Assembly (NCBI GenBank): GCA_013329175.1
Contig: DUKR01000057.1
Location: 1 to 27,748, forward strand
Direction of reading: 5' to 3'
From: Candidatus Woesearchaeota archaeon
Lineage (GTDB): Archaea; Nanobdellota; Nanobdellia; Woesearchaeales; UBA11716
DNA length: 27,748 bases
The notes beneath the pieces are model-generated. The model searched no databases, had not been told where the DNA came from, and worked only from the letters and a program-made list of their open reading frames with translations. The number at the start of each line of letters is the position of its first letter. The stretch's first letter is position 1. Below, in pieces: positions 20,650 through 27,748 of this stretch. Both the position numbers and the translations under genes were made by a program.

Positions 20650-20861
20650 TTTCTATATACTGGCTTAAGCTCCTCCCTGAGGGTGTCAAACTCCTTATCC
20701 TCACTCGGTATCGTTCCAAAACATGCCCTCAAGCCATTTCCTTTTTTTTTTGCTTCCTTACTTTCTATAAGATAAAAGATAGTCTCTGTGAAACTGCGGC
20801 TTGCTTTCATCTCCTTGAGCTTCTCGTAGCAGTCATTTGACACCATAATGGTCTTTGCCAT
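20628..20861 (-). CDS. vapB: VapB antitoxin, DUF217-like
   Basis: The 77-residue protein starts AKTIMVSNDCYEKLKEMKAS, the classical TI-x-V-x-x-x-x-Y-x-x-L-K pattern of DUF217 VapB antitoxins, followed by a FTETIFYLIE helix and a basic C-terminus that would occupy the toxin. ATG 20861 is chosen because the TATA box (minus strand, 20893-20886) ends 25 nt before it; the longer frame up to 20981 runs through that promoter. Confidence 0.8.
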   Translation of the reverse strand: MAKTIMVSNDCYEKLKEMKASRSFTETIFYLIESKEAKKKGNGLRACFGTIPSEDKEFDTLREELKPVYRKWSKRYA

Positions 20862-20885
20862 GCTATAGATATACATATGTATCTC

Positions 20886-20893
20886 TATATAAA
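20886..20893 (-). promoter_or_regulatory. TATA box of vapBC-2
   Basis: On the minus strand TTTATATA ends 25 nt before ATG 20861, giving a leaderless vapB transcript. The intervening bases include the palindrome ATACATATGTAT (20871-20882), a possible autoregulatory operator. Confidence 0.5.
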
Positions 20894-20998
20894 TATTGCC
20901 CTTTCTTATCACCTTCCCTGCGTTTTTAGCAGGATGTCGGGTTTGCGGTGAAAGGGACAGAGATATCCATACTTCAGGCAAGACTGATTACTCCCTGA

Positions 20999-21628
20999 CT
21001 ATTTCTGCAATTTTCTGTAACCCATCCAGATGAGAACGGCAAGCACGATACCAAGGATGATAACGCGCGCATAATCCGGCAGGTTGCCCCAGTATCGCAA
21101 TGTTCCGTAAATGACGGCGAGGATGCCTCCGCCCATGATGCCTGAGCCTACAGCCTCAACTCTGAGGATGAGGCCGCCGATGACGATTGCTATGAGGCCC
21201 ACGATGCCTGAGAGGATAAAGACAAGGCGGCCGTGGCTCTCTTGGGCAGATTCAAAGTCTTCCCTGCAATAATAGTCGAAATCGCAGTAGCCTCTTGGAA
21301 GGGCGGTAGTGTTGATGATGCAGTTAAGGGTGACCTTGCCGCTCTCGGCAGCTTCTGGGTCGCATACGTACTTCTCCATGTATTGCTCCTCTACTTGACC
21401 CTGATAGGCATTCCATTTTCCGCCATCCTCTTCGCATGATGCCTGCGTAACAAGGCTGTGGTCAGAGGAAGCAGGCTTTTCCATCCTGAGAGGATCTTCG
21501 GTGCTATTGCAGAAATCCTCGTACTTTGGCTCATGGAACAGGGTGTTAATGCTGTAGCCTACGAAGAGAGAGAGGATGATTGCTATAGCTATCGCCAGAA
21601 GGACGGTCTTTGTCTTTGAGAATGCCAT
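20999..21628 (-). CDS. Four-helix membrane protein with an external Cys-rich loop
   Basis: The 209-residue product has a first hydrophobic helix (about 10-28), an exported loop of about 100 residues with seven Cys (DFCNSTED, ASCEEDGGKW, YVCDP, LNCIIN, GYCDFDYYCRED) and then three C-terminal helices (about 131-205, Gly-rich). The Cys content suggests disulfides outside the cell. I recognise no family. ATG 21628 is selected by the minus-strand TATA box that ends 24 nt before it; the 46-residue upstream extension is non-coding-like and crosses the promoter. Confidence 0.65.
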   Translation of the reverse strand: MAFSKTKTVLLAIAIAIILSLFVGYSINTLFHEPKYEDFCNSTEDPLRMEKPASSDHSLVTQASCEEDGGKWNAYQGQVEEQYMEKYVCDPEAAESGKVTLNCIINTTALPRGYCDFDYYCREDFESAQESHGRLVFILSGIVGLIAIVIGGLILRVEAVGSGIMGGGILAVIYGTLRYWGNLPDYARVIILGIVLAVLIWMGYRKLQK

Positions 21629-21651
21629 GGCTACATTTATCCATCGCCTTC

Positions 21652-21659
21652 TATTTAAA
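21652..21659 (-). promoter_or_regulatory. TATA box of the Cys-rich membrane protein gene
   Basis: On the minus strand TTTAAATA ends 24 nt before ATG 21628. Between this box and the plus-strand box at 21775 I see no further feature. Confidence 0.5.
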
Positions 21660-21774
21660 CTTATGCGCTTACAAGTGTTGTCGCCATCGCCGCTTCTGTC
21701 CTCTCTGCTTTTGCTTGAAGGAATGGTGCTCTTGAAAATTCCGTCATGCACAGTGCCCTCGCCCATCCACTAGT

Positions 21775-21876
21775 TTTATAAAGTAATGTGTGCTTCCCTT
21801 TCTCATTGCCGATAGCATTCTTGCGGCTATGCAGGGTGCGATGCTGCCTGAGGCGATAAAAAAGACAGCGGAGGAT
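21775..21876 (+). promoter_or_regulatory. Promoter and long leader of the uS2 gene
   Basis: TTTATAAA (21775-21782) predicts transcription from about 21804-21808, leaving a leader of nearly 80 nt. GGAGGAT (21870-21876) is a strong SD 7 nt before ATG 21884. The leader contains a short open frame, ATG 21829 to TGA 21900, that overlaps the uS2 start out of frame; whether it is translated is unknown. Confidence 0.5.
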
Positions 21877-21883
21877 AACATCA

Positions 21884-22489
21884 ATGGCTACCGAAGATGA
21901 GCAGTTTTTAGTGCCGACAGAGACTTATCTTAAGTCAGGAATCCACATAGGGACAAAATTCAGGACAAAATACATGGAGCAGTTCATCTACAAGACAAGA
22001 CCTGATGGGCTGAATGTGCTGAACCTGCAGAAGATAGATGAGCGCATAAAGATAGCCGCTTACTTTCTTTCTCTGTATGCCCCAGACGACATCATAGCAG
22101 TATCACGGCGCGAAAGCGGCTGGAAAGGCATTAAAAAGTTCCAAGAAATGACCAGCATCAGGGTGTTTGCTGGGAGATATCCACCAGGAATGCTGACTAA
22201 TCCTGCGCTTGCCATCTACAGCGAAGCCAAAATCATGTTGGTGTCTGATGCGTGGCCGGACAGGAACGCCGTCCTTGATGCCCTGAAGATAGGAATACCC
22301 GTCATTGCGTTGTGCGACACCAACAACCAGGCGAACAATATTGATCTTGTCGTCCCCTGCAACAACAAGGGAAAGAAAAGCCTTGGGTTGTTATTCTACA
22401 TCCTAACTAGGGAATACCTGAAGGGCAGGAGAGTCATCAAGAGCGATGATGAGTTTACAGTAACCATTGATGACTTTACTGAGGCATAA
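21884..22489 (+). CDS. rps2: Small-subunit ribosomal protein uS2, archaeal type
   Basis: The 201-residue protein matches archaeal uS2 throughout: LVPTETYLKSGIHIGTKFRTKYM, IYKTRPDGLNVLNLQKIDERIKIAA, AGRYPPGMLTNP, LVSDAWPDRNAVLDALKIGIPVIALCDTNN and the C-terminal NNKGKKSLGLLFYILTREYLKGR. uS2 binds late at the 30S head-body junction. The gene stands alone here, not next to enolase as in many euryarchaea. T runs after the stop should terminate it before the convergent gpsA gene. Confidence 0.97.
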   Translation: MATEDEQFLVPTETYLKSGIHIGTKFRTKYMEQFIYKTRPDGLNVLNLQKIDERIKIAAYFLSLYAPDDIIAVSRRESGWKGIKKFQEMTSIRVFAGRYPPGMLTNPALAIYSEAKIMLVSDAWPDRNAVLDALKIGIPVIALCDTNNQANNIDLVVPCNNKGKKSLGLLFYILTREYLKGRRVIKSDDEFTVTIDDFTEA

Positions 22490-22490
22490 C

Positions 22491-22515
22491 TTTTTTTCTG
22501 GTCTCTTGCTTTTTT
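22491..22515 (+). terminator. T-tract terminator between uS2 and gpsA
   Basis: Two T runs (TTTTTTT near 22492-22498 and TTTTTT near 22510-22515) fill the 26-nt gap between the convergent stops. Confidence 0.4.
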
Positions 22516-23517
22516 CTATCTCCTTTCGGCAAGCTTCTGGACGGCAGTAAGGAGATCCCTGATTGCCAGATGGATGTCCTTCTTCTGATAGATGACATTG
22601 TAGGCAGTCTTTGTCAGGGGAAGGTCAAGGCGGCATTCCTGCCCTATGCTGTAAGCAGCTTTTGTAGAGTAGATGCCTTCAGCAATCATGCCTCTCATTT
22701 CCTTGCTGATCTGGTCAATTGTAAGGCCTTTTGCGATGAACTCTCCAGCTCTCCTGTTCCTTGAGTGTCTTGAGGTGCAGGTAGCGACAAGGTCACCTAC
22801 TCCTGCAAGGCCGTAGCAGGTGGCACGCTTTGCCTCATAGAGCCTTCCCACGGTGTTCATCTCAGAAAGGCCAAGGGTGATGATGGCGCCTTTAGCGTTA
22901 TCCCCAAGGCCAAGGCCGTCGCATGCTCCTGCCGCAAGGGCAGTGATGTTCTTGAGCGCGCCGCAGACCTCAACGCCAACAATGTCATCGTGGGAAAATA
23001 CCTTGAAATTTTCGGTGGTGAGCAGTGCTGCAATGCTCTTGAGCCTCTTTTTGTCATCTCCTGCAAGGACGGTTGCTGCAGGGATGTTTTTACTGACCTC
23101 CTCAGCATGGTTTGGCCCTGAGAGTGCACAGATGACCCTTCCAGGAAGCTCCTCTCTAAGGACTTCTGACATGCGCTTTCTCGTATCAGGCTCAAAGCCT
23201 TTGCTAGCGTTGATGATGGCGGCATCCGGAAGGATGAAAGGGGCAAACTCCCTGATGACCCCACGCATGAACGCTGTGGGGACAACCGCAAGGATGACTT
23301 TGCAGCCCCGCACAGCGGCACGCATGTCTTTAGTGATGGTTACGTTGTCAGGAATCTTCCTGTCTGGAAGGTATTTTCTGTTCTCCCTTACTTTTTGCAT
23401 TTCATCAGCAAGAGTGCTGTCATGCGCCCAGAGAGATACCTCTTTAGCGTTCCTTGACGCAAGCATGGCAAGCGTCGTTCCCCAGCTTCCTGCACCGATA
23501 ACTGCTATGTCCATCAT
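22516..23517 (-). CDS. gpsA: Bacterial-type sn-glycerol-3-phosphate dehydrogenase [NAD(P)+]
   Basis: The 333-residue protein is a full GpsA: Rossmann GAGSWG (8-13), the NASKG motif with Lys 106, LSGPNHAEEV, catalytic-region Lys 189 (GALKNITALAAG) and the GLAGVGDLVATCTSRHSRNRR segment. It reduces dihydroxyacetone phosphate to sn-glycerol-3-phosphate, the backbone of bacterial and eukaryotic phospholipids; archaea normally use the unrelated G1P dehydrogenase. It is last in an operon, overlapping a PlsC-like gene by 4 nt. All key residues look intact. Confidence 0.95.
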   Translation of the reverse strand: MMDIAVIGAGSWGTTLAMLASRNAKEVSLWAHDSTLADEMQKVRENRKYLPDRKIPDNVTITKDMRAAVRGCKVILAVVPTAFMRGVIREFAPFILPDAAIINASKGFEPDTRKRMSEVLREELPGRVICALSGPNHAEEVSKNIPAATVLAGDDKKRLKSIAALLTTENFKVFSHDDIVGVEVCGALKNITALAAGACDGLGLGDNAKGAIITLGLSEMNTVGRLYEAKRATCYGLAGVGDLVATCTSRHSRNRRAGEFIAKGLTIDQISKEMRGMIAEGIYSTKAAYSIGQECRLDLPLTKTAYNVIYQKKDIHLAIRDLLTAVQKLAERR

Positions 23518-24155
23518 GGCTCCTGGTCAAACGGATACTTCCTACCGATGAGATGCGCTATGGTGCTCATGACAAGCGTCGTTGCTTTTCTGACAGCGTC
23601 CACGTCATCAACATTTTTGCTTCCATTGAATGTTATGGGCTTTCCTATATATACGTCTGCTTTTTTCCCCCATCGAGGGATGCGCTTCCCTTTTGGAAGG
23701 ATGAAAAAGGTGTTTGTTATGCCGATAGGGACTACTGGCACATGGGCAGCAAAGGCAAGCCTTGCAACGCCGGTTTTTGCCCGCTGCAATGCTCCATCTC
23801 TTGTCCTTGTCCCTTCAGGATATATCATGATGAGGTCACCTCTCCTGAGATGATGCACCGCTTCAGCAAGTGCGTCCTTGCCTCCGGCTTCTCTATCAAT
23901 GGGAATTGCCTGCAGGTAGCGGTGCCAGAACCGCTGAAGCGGGGTTTCAAAGTGCTCCTTCTTTGCAAGGAAGTAGATCATCCTGTTAATCCTTGCAAAT
24001 ATGCAGACTCCAATGATAAAATGGTCAAGATAGGATGCATGGTTTGCTGCAAGGATGGCGCCTCCGCTCTTTGGGATGTTTTCTATGCCCTCAACGCGGC
24101 CGATGAACGGGCCAAGCAGGACACTCAACACTCGCCGAAGAACCGGAAATTTCAT
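23514..24155 (-). CDS. plsC: PlsC-like 1-acyl-sn-glycerol-3-phosphate acyltransferase
   Basis: This 213-residue protein has the PlsC/LPLAT motifs: NHASYLD (H39 and D44 in the HX4D motif), a central basic region (PIDREAGGKDALAEA), YPEGTRT (112-118) and VPVVPIGI. It should transfer an acyl group to lysophosphatidate at the inner membrane face. Start and stop overlap neighbours by 4 nt. It is similar to, but clearly diverged from, the adjacent acyltransferase, so one may serve the sn-1 and the other the sn-2 position (inference). Confidence 0.88.
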   Translation of the reverse strand: MKFPVLRRVLSVLLGPFIGRVEGIENIPKSGGAILAANHASYLDHFIIGVCIFARINRMIYFLAKKEHFETPLQRFWHRYLQAIPIDREAGGKDALAEAVHHLRRGDLIMIYPEGTRTRDGALQRAKTGVARLAFAAHVPVVPIGITNTFFILPKGKRIPRWGKKADVYIGKPITFNGSKNVDDVDAVRKATTLVMSTIAHLIGRKYPFDQEP

Positions 24156-24814
24156 TGCAGGTACTCCTGCCCTGTCAGGGCTGCAATCTCTTTCATGACC
24201 TTGGTTGTAATCGCCTCAAGGACTTCAAAATCATTCTCTTTTCCGTAATGCTGCTCAAAGCTTATCGGCTTTCCAATTCTTGCTTCAGCTCGCCTGAATC
24301 TGGGAAATGCAGCGCCTTTTGGAAGGATACCGTAGGTTCCTATGAATCCCATGGGAACGACGGGAACCCTTGCAAGGAGAGCGAGCCTTGCAACGCCGGT
24401 CTTTGCCTTTCGCAATTTTCCGTCAGGGCTTCTCCCTCCTTCAGGGAAAATGCCAATGTTCTCCCCTTTCCTGATAGAGGAGATGGCAAGCTCAAACGCT
24501 TTCTTGTTGGTCTCTTTCCGCTTCTTCTCATCAGCTACGTCCTTTCCCACGTCCACCCGAATCGAGCCGAAATGGTTGAAAAATACCCTCAGCACAGGAG
24601 ACGAATAGAACCGCGAGTTGACAAAGATGTGAAATTTTTTGTTCGTCGTTGTCCCTAAAACATAACCGAGAAGGATGTCATCAAAGAATGAGGCATGGTT
24701 TACGGCAGCAATGAAGGGAGCGCCTTTCGGGATGTTTTCTCTCCCTGCAATCTTTTTTGTGTATGCCCTTATCAGAAGGCCAAGGCCGACCGTCCTGCTG
24801 ATGAGATAGACCAT
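24152..24814 (-). CDS. Second PlsC-like acyltransferase
   Basis: The 220-residue protein has VNHASFFDD (H40 and D45), FPEGGRS (123-129, one Thr to Gly change from the usual FPEGTRS) and RVPVVPMGF. The N-terminal helix (about 3-17) fits membrane attachment. It begins 6 nt after the methyltransferase-FabG gene and overlaps the next plsC by 4 nt. It probably works in the same phosphatidate pathway, but acyl donor and position cannot be told from sequence. Confidence 0.85.
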   Translation of the reverse strand: MVYLISRTVGLGLLIRAYTKKIAGRENIPKGAPFIAAVNHASFFDDILLGYVLGTTTNKKFHIFVNSRFYSSPVLRVFFNHFGSIRVDVGKDVADEKKRKETNKKAFELAISSIRKGENIGIFPEGGRSPDGKLRKAKTGVARLALLARVPVVPMGFIGTYGILPKGAAFPRFRRAEARIGKPISFEQHYGKENDFEVLEAITTKVMKEIAALTGQEYLQ

Positions 24815-24820
24815 AGTCCT

Positions 24821-26551
24821 TCAGAACATGATGCCACCATCGACGCGGAGCACCTGTCCAGTGATGTAGCGGGCCTTTTCTGAGGCAAGAAACGCAACGG
24901 CATGGGCGACATCCTCAGGCTTTCCCATCTCCTTCATGGGGATGAGCTGGAGGATTTTAGCGACAAATTCCATGGGCATCTGGTCGGTAAGCTCGGTCTT
25001 GATGAAGCCAGGGGCAATAGCGTTCACCGTTATCCTTCGCTTTCCCATCTCTTTTGCCAGCGACTTTGAGAAGCCGATGACGCCAGCTTTGGTTGAGGCG
25101 TAGTTGGTCTGGCCGAAATTCCCTGAAATGCCGACGATGGAACTGATGTTGATGATCCTTCCCTTGTCGGGGATAAGGCTGAGGAAGTTCCTGGTTACGT
25201 TGAAGAGGGAATTGAGATTGACGTTGATTATGCTGTGCCAGTCTTCCTCAGACATCTTTCTGAGGGTGACGTCCTTAGTGGTTCCTGCGTTGTTGACCAG
25301 AATGTCCACCTTGCCGAATGCTTCCTTCACCTCTCGCGCAAATTCCCCACAGCTTGCAAAATTGGAGACGTCGGCAGGGATGAACCTTGCCTGCACGCCG
25401 AGGGCGGAAAGCTCCGTTACCATCTCCTCCCCTCTTTCTTTTGACCTCTCTGTCCCGTTGATGATGATGTTACATCCTGCTTTTGCAAGCTCTCTTGCAA
25501 TGGCACTTCCTATGCCACGCGTAGAGCCTGTTATCACGGCGTTTTTTCCTTTCATGCTGCCAACCTCTCCTTTTTTCTCTTCTGCCGCCGCCTGATTCTT
25601 TGCAAGCACGTAGACCCATTCAGTCATAAATCCCTCACTGTCAGCCTCAGGGTTCTCTTTCTCAAGCTCTGCAAACAGGCGCTTTGCCGCAAGGGTGATG
25701 AGCCTGTCGCGGTCTTTCTCTTCCCCAATTGTAGCATCCTTTCCCCCAACTTCAGGAAGGATGCCTGCCTGAAGGCGATGGACGCGCAGGAAATTCAGCC
25801 AGTCTGCATAGGATATCCTGATGAGCTGGTACTCAGTTCTGATGTCAGTGAATCCTGCTTCTTTGAGCGCAGTTAGGTAATCGGCGATGTCTCTAGGCTC
25901 AGGAAAGACGAACTTGCGCTGCACTTCCTCCTTTGCGATGTGCTCATCAAGATTCCTGCGGTACTGCCTGAAGGCGTTGTCTTTTTGGATGATGCCGATT
26001 GCGATGTCGTGGACTCGCTTTACCGTGTGGTCAACCATGAGGACACCAGCTTTCCTGTCTGGTCGCTCGATGTTGCCGCTCTGGAAGAGGAAACTCCCGC
26101 CAGGCTTAAGGGCTCTGCGAATCCCTGCAAATACTTCTTTGAGGCTGGGGATGAGGTGGAGGGTGTTGGCGGATATGACGTGGTCGGCACTTGCCTCACC
26201 GACGACTTCAGCGAGAGTCTGGTAGCGCTCCCCTTCCCTGTTGAGCAGGAAGAAGGACACTCTTTTGTCATGAGCAAGCAGCTCATAGGCCTTTCCAAGC
26301 CATGCAGGGGAATTATCAACAAGCCACAGCTCCACGCCCTTGTCAATGCCTTCAAGAAGGCACTGGGCTGAGACTCCTGTCCCTGCGCCAAAATCGACGA
26401 TGATATGGCCCTCCTTGACAATATCCCTGAGCAGCGGGATCATGGCCTTGAGGTTTTCCTGATAGTAGGGGGCTTTCGCAACAGCCTCATGATAGCCGCT
26501 GGCGCCTTTTGATACTGGCCGTTCAGGCTTCCATCTCTCCTGGGTTGCCAT
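24821..26551 (-). CDS. Fusion of a SAM-dependent methyltransferase with a FabG-type 3-oxoacyl reductase
   Basis: Residues 1-about 320 are a class I methyltransferase (IVDFGAGTG at 51-59, LWLVDNSPAWL, ADHVISANTLHLIP, ALKPGGSFLFQSG). A charged Ala/Glu/Lys linker follows, and residues 333-576 are a complete 244-residue FabG: GSTRGIG cofactor motif, NNAG, Ser (ISSIVG), Tyr and Lys (NYASTK), FIKTELTDQMP and the terminal VDGG. FabG reduces 3-oxoacyl-ACP with NADPH in fatty-acid elongation. The FabG part has its own ATG (25555) preceded by GGAGAGGT, so it may also be made alone. ATG 26551 is chosen by the TATA box 23 nt upstream. It is the first gene of the lipid operon. Confidence 0.88.
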   Translation of the reverse strand: MATQERWKPERPVSKGASGYHEAVAKAPYYQENLKAMIPLLRDIVKEGHIIVDFGAGTGVSAQCLLEGIDKGVELWLVDNSPAWLGKAYELLAHDKRVSFFLLNREGERYQTLAEVVGEASADHVISANTLHLIPSLKEVFAGIRRALKPGGSFLFQSGNIERPDRKAGVLMVDHTVKRVHDIAIGIIQKDNAFRQYRRNLDEHIAKEEVQRKFVFPEPRDIADYLTALKEAGFTDIRTEYQLIRISYADWLNFLRVHRLQAGILPEVGGKDATIGEEKDRDRLITLAAKRLFAELEKENPEADSEGFMTEWVYVLAKNQAAAEEKKGEVGSMKGKNAVITGSTRGIGSAIARELAKAGCNIIINGTERSKERGEEMVTELSALGVQARFIPADVSNFASCGEFAREVKEAFGKVDILVNNAGTTKDVTLRKMSEEDWHSIINVNLNSLFNVTRNFLSLIPDKGRIINISSIVGISGNFGQTNYASTKAGVIGFSKSLAKEMGKRRITVNAIAPGFIKTELTDQMPMEFVAKILQLIPMKEMGKPEDVAHAVAFLASEKARYITGQVLRVDGGIMF

Positions 26552-26573
26552 GGACACTAAAGAAAAGAGGCAA

Positions 26574-26584
26574 TTTTTTAAAGC
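26574..26584. promoter_or_regulatory. Shared AT box between the lipid operon and the enoyl-CoA hydratase gene
   Basis: Within TTTTTTAAAGC the minus strand reads CTTTAAAAAA, ending 23 nt before ATG 26551. On the plus strand TTTTTTAAA ends 20 nt before ATG 26602. Only 50 nt separate the divergent starts, so one element probably serves both. Confidence 0.45.
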
Positions 26585-26601
26585 TTGTTCTTTTTAGAGG
26601 G

Positions 26602-27369
26602 ATGACTACTGTGCACCACGACAACGTCCTCTTTGCAAGTGATAGGGCAGTTGGCACTATCACCCTGAACAGGCCGCAGAAACTGAATGCGCTGAGCTAC
26701 TGCATGGCGCAGGAGCTTTTAAGGATTCTCGCCAAGGCAAAAAAAAGCAGGCTGAAGGCGATTGTGGTGAGGGGAGCTGGAACTTCCTTCTGCGCAGGCG
26801 GCGACGTTGCATGGGAGCAGAGCCTTGCAACGATGCCCAGAAAAGAGGCAACAGCGCAGATGCTGCAGTTCAAAAGGATAGTGTCGGAAATCGAGCAGAT
26901 CCCTCAGGTTGTGATAGCCGTAATCCATGGGCACGCCGTCGGCGGCGGGTGCGAGCTTGCCATGGCGTGTGACATCAGGGTTGCCCTTTTGTCTGCTCAG
27001 TTTAGGTTTCCTGAGGTTGCGCTGGGTGTTGTCCCCCCGCTTGGCGCAAGCGCCAGGCTTTCAAGGCTGATAGGTCCAGGCAGGGCGAAATATCTCCTGT
27101 TTTCCGGCGAGGCGCTTGACTGTGCTACTGCGCTCTCGTGGGGGCTTGTTGATTTTAGATTTTCAGCGAAGAAGGCTGAGGCGTTTGTTTCCTCTTTCTG
27201 CTCAAAGGTTAGCGGGTACTCCCCAAAGGCGCTTGCTTTGGCCAAGAAACTGGTGAATAAGGGGATGCTTTCTGACCTTCAGGATAAAACTGAGCTTGAT
27301 GCATATTTCTCCTGCTGTGGGGATGAGTATAATGCTACGGCTCTTGAGAATTTCTTAAGAAAGATATAA
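26602..27369 (+). CDS. Enoyl-CoA hydratase/isomerase (crotonase) family protein
   Basis: The 255-residue protein is a full-length crotonase: TITLNRPQKLNAL, the oxyanion-hole segment GTSFCAGGDV (61-69), HGHAVGGGCELAMACDIR with Glu 118 and FPEVALGV with Glu 138, the two catalytic acids of hydratases. The usual GGTQRL after the second Glu is PLGASARL. It should hydrate a trans-2-enoyl-CoA or a related thioester. It is transcribed divergently from the FabG/PlsC/GpsA operon and probably belongs to the same acyl metabolism; the exact substrate is open. Confidence 0.88.
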   Translation: MTTVHHDNVLFASDRAVGTITLNRPQKLNALSYCMAQELLRILAKAKKSRLKAIVVRGAGTSFCAGGDVAWEQSLATMPRKEATAQMLQFKRIVSEIEQIPQVVIAVIHGHAVGGGCELAMACDIRVALLSAQFRFPEVALGVVPPLGASARLSRLIGPGRAKYLLFSGEALDCATALSWGLVDFRFSAKKAEAFVSSFCSKVSGYSPKALALAKKLVNKGMLSDLQDKTELDAYFSCCGDEYNATALENFLRKI

Positions 27370-27748
27370 ATCTTGCTCGAGGGTGCAATACTTCGCTTAT
27401 CTCAAACTTTTGGCAAGGATCGCTTTTAGCATTCCCCAAAGCCCATTAGAAAAAAGGCAATGTCTATTTTCTCATCGCTTCCACAGGCAATGCGCAGCCT
27501 CATCCTTTTCGATTCAGGCAATCCCCTCATTGCACATTCCGAGGTAAACAAAAAAGGCTCGGGCTCCGCCTGCGCAGGGCATTTGCTGCAGCCATCACCT
27601 AAGTATTGAGCGCTGCACCGTCGGGTATGAAGGGGGAGTGTGAGGGGTAATGCACGGCGGAATTTCCATAAGCAATTTCACCGCAGGCAGGAGGAGAGAG
27701 AACAATAGCGTCGCTTTTGGCAAAGCAGCCGTAGGCAATGAGCTTTTA
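27370..27748. other. Unassigned 3'-terminal stretch
   Basis: No convincing gene is seen in the last 379 nt. TATA-like GATATAAAT overlaps the crotonase stop. A minus-strand frame is open at about 27426-27680 (its last ATG would give only 34 residues) and a plus-strand frame is open from about 27430 to 27609; neither is recognised. The heptamer GGCAATG occurs at 27456, 27486 and 27734, with GGCAATC at 27518. It may hold a structured RNA, a short repeat or the edge of a gene continuing outside. Confidence 0.3.

Noticed and set aside
20300..20668. 122-residue plus-strand frame opposite vapC-2
   Set aside because: Antisense shadow of a PIN protein with intact acidic residues.
22853..23551. 232-residue plus-strand open frame opposite gpsA
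   Set aside because: Low-complexity Ser/Met/Leu/Arg composition and antisense to a full-length GpsA.
23553..24248. 231-residue plus-strand open frame opposite the plsC gene
   Set aside because: It is antisense to a clear PlsC-like protein with intact motifs and shows no family features; it is a shadow of biased codon use.
25104..25595. 163-residue plus-strand frame opposite the FabG domain
   Set aside because: Antisense to intact FabG motifs, with no promoter or SD.

Overview
The window looks like a piece of an archaeal chromosome. It carries archaeal-type RadA, an RPA-family single-stranded-DNA-binding protein, an archaeal uS2 ribosomal protein and a TRAM-domain RNA-binding protein. Most transcription units have a TTTAWATA-like TATA box, and in about a dozen of them the box ends 20-28 nt before the start codon, the spacing of leaderless archaeal mRNAs. 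Very tight gene packing, many small toxin-antitoxin modules, a divergent secretome and bacterial-type lipid genes fit a DPANN lineage, perhaps Woesearchaeota-like. That placement is inferred from sequence style, not from a tree.

Layout: (i) 1-5203 starts with the 3' end of an unknown gene, then a HEPN/nucleotidyltransferase pair, an AlbA_2/RecG-like ATPase-fold regulator translationally coupled to two pilin-like genes, a VapBC pair and a DUF4258/DUF2283 pair. (ii) 2647-3716 and 5358-16410 form a cell-surface block. Ten short or long proteins begin with a K/R-K/R-G/A/S tripeptide, polar or acidic residues and then a single hydrophobic helix, the layout of archaeal class III (type IV pilin) signal peptides. 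They are interleaved with tiny membrane proteins, a 1001-residue membrane protein and a 933-residue protein with a bacterial cell-wall-type 3D domain and two FN3-like domains. No pilus ATPase, TadC-like platform or prepilin peptidase is in the window. (iii) 16463-20167 is an information-processing block: RPA, a DUF457 membrane hydrolase, a small conserved protein next to radA, RadA and a TRAM protein. (iv) 20269-20861 is a second VapBC pair, followed by an unknown membrane protein and uS2. (v) 22516-26551 is a four-gene minus-strand operon: methyltransferase-FabG fusion, two PlsC-like acyltransferases and GpsA, with an enoyl-CoA hydratase-like gene divergent from it. These are bacterial-type glycerol-3-phosphate/fatty-acyl functions, unexpected for an archaeon with isoprenoid ether lipids. 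(vi) 27370-27748 is unassigned.

The two most notable systems are the pilin-like surface locus ending in a putative murein-active 3D protein, and the bacterial-style phospholipid operon. Both could concern interaction with, or gene acquisition from, bacteria, but that link is inference. No rRNA, tRNA, CRISPR array, IS element or integrase was recognised.
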